DNA from: Actinomycetes bacterium
GTDB taxonomy: Bacteria > Actinomycetota > Acidimicrobiia > Acidimicrobiales > RAAP-2
DNA length: 7,661 nt
Reading direction: 5' to 3'
Assembly (NCBI GenBank): GCA_021801615.1
Contig: JAJYXS010000075.1
Span: 1-7,661, forward strand
The notes under the pieces were generated by a model, which was not told the DNA's origin, searched no databases, and worked only from the letters and a program-made list of their open reading frames with translations. A program made the translations under genes and the position numbers. This document shows, piece after piece, positions 6,195 through 7,661 of this stretch (position 1 is its first letter; every line of letters starts with the position of its first letter).

Positions 6195-7654
6195 GGGATG
6201 GCGACCCCCATGGCCTGCGCCGCCTTTGCCACGTAGGGGTGCTGACATACCGATGCCGGCTGGCCCGAGGTGATCGAGCAGATGCCCGCCGTGAGGTAGT
6301 TCGCCGTGCCGACGATGGACTGGGTCACCGGGCTCGCAGGGTTCGAGAGATCGGCTGAGATCTGCTGGGCACTCAGCCCCTGGAGGACCTGGGGTGAGTA
6401 GCTCGCTCCCGAGACGAGCACCTTGTTGCCGAGGTCGTAGAAGGGGATCGAGCCCTCGCTCGACGCGGGCACGAACGGGGGGGCGTCGTACTTCGCGAAG
6501 ATGCGCTTCGCGAGGCCCCTCAGGGGTTGGAGTGTCGTGTACCCGCCGCCTGGGGCCGGGATGTCGGTCTCGGTCTCGGTCGGATCGAAGATCAGATATG
6601 GGCTCGTGTAGTGGGAGCCGTAGAAGCTGAAGGTGACCGTCCCGGGATACACGTCGCTCGTCGACGAGTGCGTCTCGCCGAGGTCGGTGAAAGTCCCGAA
6701 TCGGCTGAGCGCCATGACGGCAGCCCAGCGCTCCGCCGCGCAGAACGGGCAGAACTCTGCACCGACGTAGATCACCGCAGGCTTTCCGTCCTCTGCGAGC
6801 GGGGACTGACCGGAGAGCCGTTTCGGAGGCGCAAAGACCGCCGAAGGCAGGCCGACGTCATCTGCGATACGGGGAGGTACGCGGGTCACAGCGTTCACCA
6901 TCACAGAAGGCGCCAACGTGACTCCCGTCGTTGACGACGCATGGCCGGCGGGAGCCGCTGAGGACGGTGTCACCGTCCGCTCCACGGCGCTGGGCAGCTC
7001 GGAGAAGGTGCTGGCAGGGCTGGAGTTCACGTAGCGGATGTGGCCATTGCGACCGAGGAGGTAGTAGATGTCGAGGTACGCCTTGGGGTCGCAACGCTCG
7101 GACATCGCCCGCGACGCGTTGCCCCATAGCCAGTCGGCGCTCGTCGAACGGCTGGCGAAGGCATGCTCGAACTGTGCGATGGTCGGTCCGGACTGGCCAA
7201 GGTCGTCGTACAGTTCGAGCTCCACCACTCGTACGCCGGCCGCGCGCAGGCTCGCCATTCCTTGCTGGGCGAGGAACTCGGTACCAGCCTGGCACGACGA
7301 GCACCACGTGGCGACGAACCACAGCAAGGTCGGGTGACCATGCAGGGATGCGACCGTCTCCGGGGTGCCCGAGGTGGTCGTGAACCGGAAGTTCGGCGCG
7401 GGAGCACCCACTGCCGCAAGTCCATGCGAGCCGGTCGCTCCCGGACCCGAACCACTACCAATGCCGAGCCGGATGCCGACGACTCCCGCGACGAGCACGA
7501 CGAGCACGCTGAGGATGCTGAGGCCACGGTGCCGAACCCACCAGTGCCGCTGTCGGCGGGCCCGCCGACGCGCTGCCGCGCGCGCCTCGACCCGAGCTCT
7601 TTGGCGGGCCTGCTGACGGGCGGTTGTGCGGTTCTGCGCACCCTGCTTGGCCAT
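6191..7654 (-). CDS. Membrane-anchored TlpA-like thioredoxin fused to a DUF929 domain
   Basis: A 487-residue protein. Residues 1-45 are a cytoplasmic tail very rich in Arg, Ala and Gln, followed by one signal-anchor helix (about 46-63), so the rest is extracytoplasmic. Residues 80-226 are a TlpA/redoxin-like domain with FVATWCSSC (Cys118, Cys121). The expected cis-proline before the fourth strand is not obvious; YLDIYYLLGRNG stands where PTTFLID-G would be. After a Ser/Ala/Pro-rich linker, residues 260-487 match my recognition of DUF929, a family known from Sulfolobus: YVGAEFCPFCAAERW carries Cys302 and Cys305, and a second pair (Cys459, Cys470) near the C-terminus may form a disulfide. Its function is unknown; a thiol-disulfide or protein-folding role is inferred from the CXXC motifs and the ccm neighbours. 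The ATG lies seven bases from the window edge, so any ribosome site is mostly out of view. Confidence 0.85.
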   Translation of the reverse strand: MAKQGAQNRTTARQQARQRARVEARAAARRRARRQRHWWVRHRGLSILSVLVVLVAGVVGIRLGIGSGSGPGATGSHGLAAVGAPAPNFRFTTTSGTPETVASLHGHPTLLWFVATWCSSCQAGTEFLAQQGMASLRAAGVRVVELELYDDLGQSGPTIAQFEHAFASRSTSADWLWGNASRAMSERCDPKAYLDIYYLLGRNGHIRYVNSSPASTFSELPSAVERTVTPSSAAPAGHASSTTGVTLAPSVMVNAVTRVPPRIADDVGLPSAVFAPPKRLSGQSPLAEDGKPAVIYVGAEFCPFCAAERWAAVMALSRFGTFTDLGETHSSTSDVYPGTVTFSFYGSHYTSPYLIFDPTETETDIPAPGGGYTTLQPLRGLAKRIFAKYDAPPFVPASSEGSIPFYDLGNKVLVSGASYSPQVLQGLSAQQISADLSNPASPVTQSIVGTANYLTAGICSITSGQPASVCQHPYVAKAAQAMGVAIP

Positions 7655-7661
7655 GTTGGAT

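Noticed and set aside
4147..6273. Plus-strand frames of 371 and 327 codons
   Set aside because: Both are antisense shadows of ccmF and the gap beside it; the products are strings of Glu, Arg, Gly and Pro typical of a reversed high-GC membrane gene.

Overview
The window is a compact, high-GC (roughly two-thirds G+C), minus-strand gene cluster for extracytoplasmic thiol redox chemistry and cytochrome c maturation, ending in a mercuric reductase. All recognised genes run right to left. The mix suggests a high-GC actinobacterial-type organism: frequent GTG starts, System I (Ccm-type) cytochrome c maturation genes rather than the ResB/ResC pair usual in Actinobacteria, and a DUF929 domain, which I associate with acidophile lineages such as Sulfolobales and Acidimicrobiia. 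An acidimicrobial origin is an inference; no marker gene here proves it.

Layout in transcription order: (1) 7654-6191, a membrane-anchored protein with a TlpA-like thioredoxin domain (WCSSC) fused to a DUF929 domain (FCPFC). (2) A 94-base gap holding a doubtful 33-codon ORF that would overlap both neighbours by four bases. (3) 6096-4036, ccmF, the heme lyase subunit, with all four conserved histidines. (4) 4039-3389, ccmG/dsbE-type thioredoxin (WCPVC). (5) 3396-2797, ccmH (LRCPVC). (6) 2800-644, a 718-residue fusion of a CcdA-type electron transporter, a SCO1-type copper chaperone domain with its CxxxC and distal His, and a C-terminal TlpA-like domain (WCSAC). (7) A 195-base spacer with a clear dyad. 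(8) 448-1, the N-terminal part of merA (heavy-metal-associated domain, FAD-binding motif, redox-active cysteine pair), cut by the window edge.

Genes 3 to 6 are joined by stop/start overlaps (ATGA, an 8-base overlap, GTGA) and are almost certainly one operon. A coherent model: the CcdA part carries electrons from cytoplasmic thioredoxin across the membrane to several extracytoplasmic thioredoxin-fold domains. CcmG and CcmH reduce apocytochrome CXXCH thiols, CcmF ligates heme, and the SCO domain serves the Cu(A) site of a terminal oxidase. merA has its own strong ribosome-binding site and a dyad-bearing leader, so it may be a separately controlled unit. The remaining Ccm components (CcmA, B, C, D, E) are not in this window.

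The most interesting points are the CcdA-SCO1-TlpA triple fusion, the TlpA-DUF929 fusion, a vicinal Cys-Cys in the cytoplasmic loop of the triple fusion next to merA, and the merA leader dyad. No RNA genes, CRISPR arrays, insertion sequences or integrase genes were seen.
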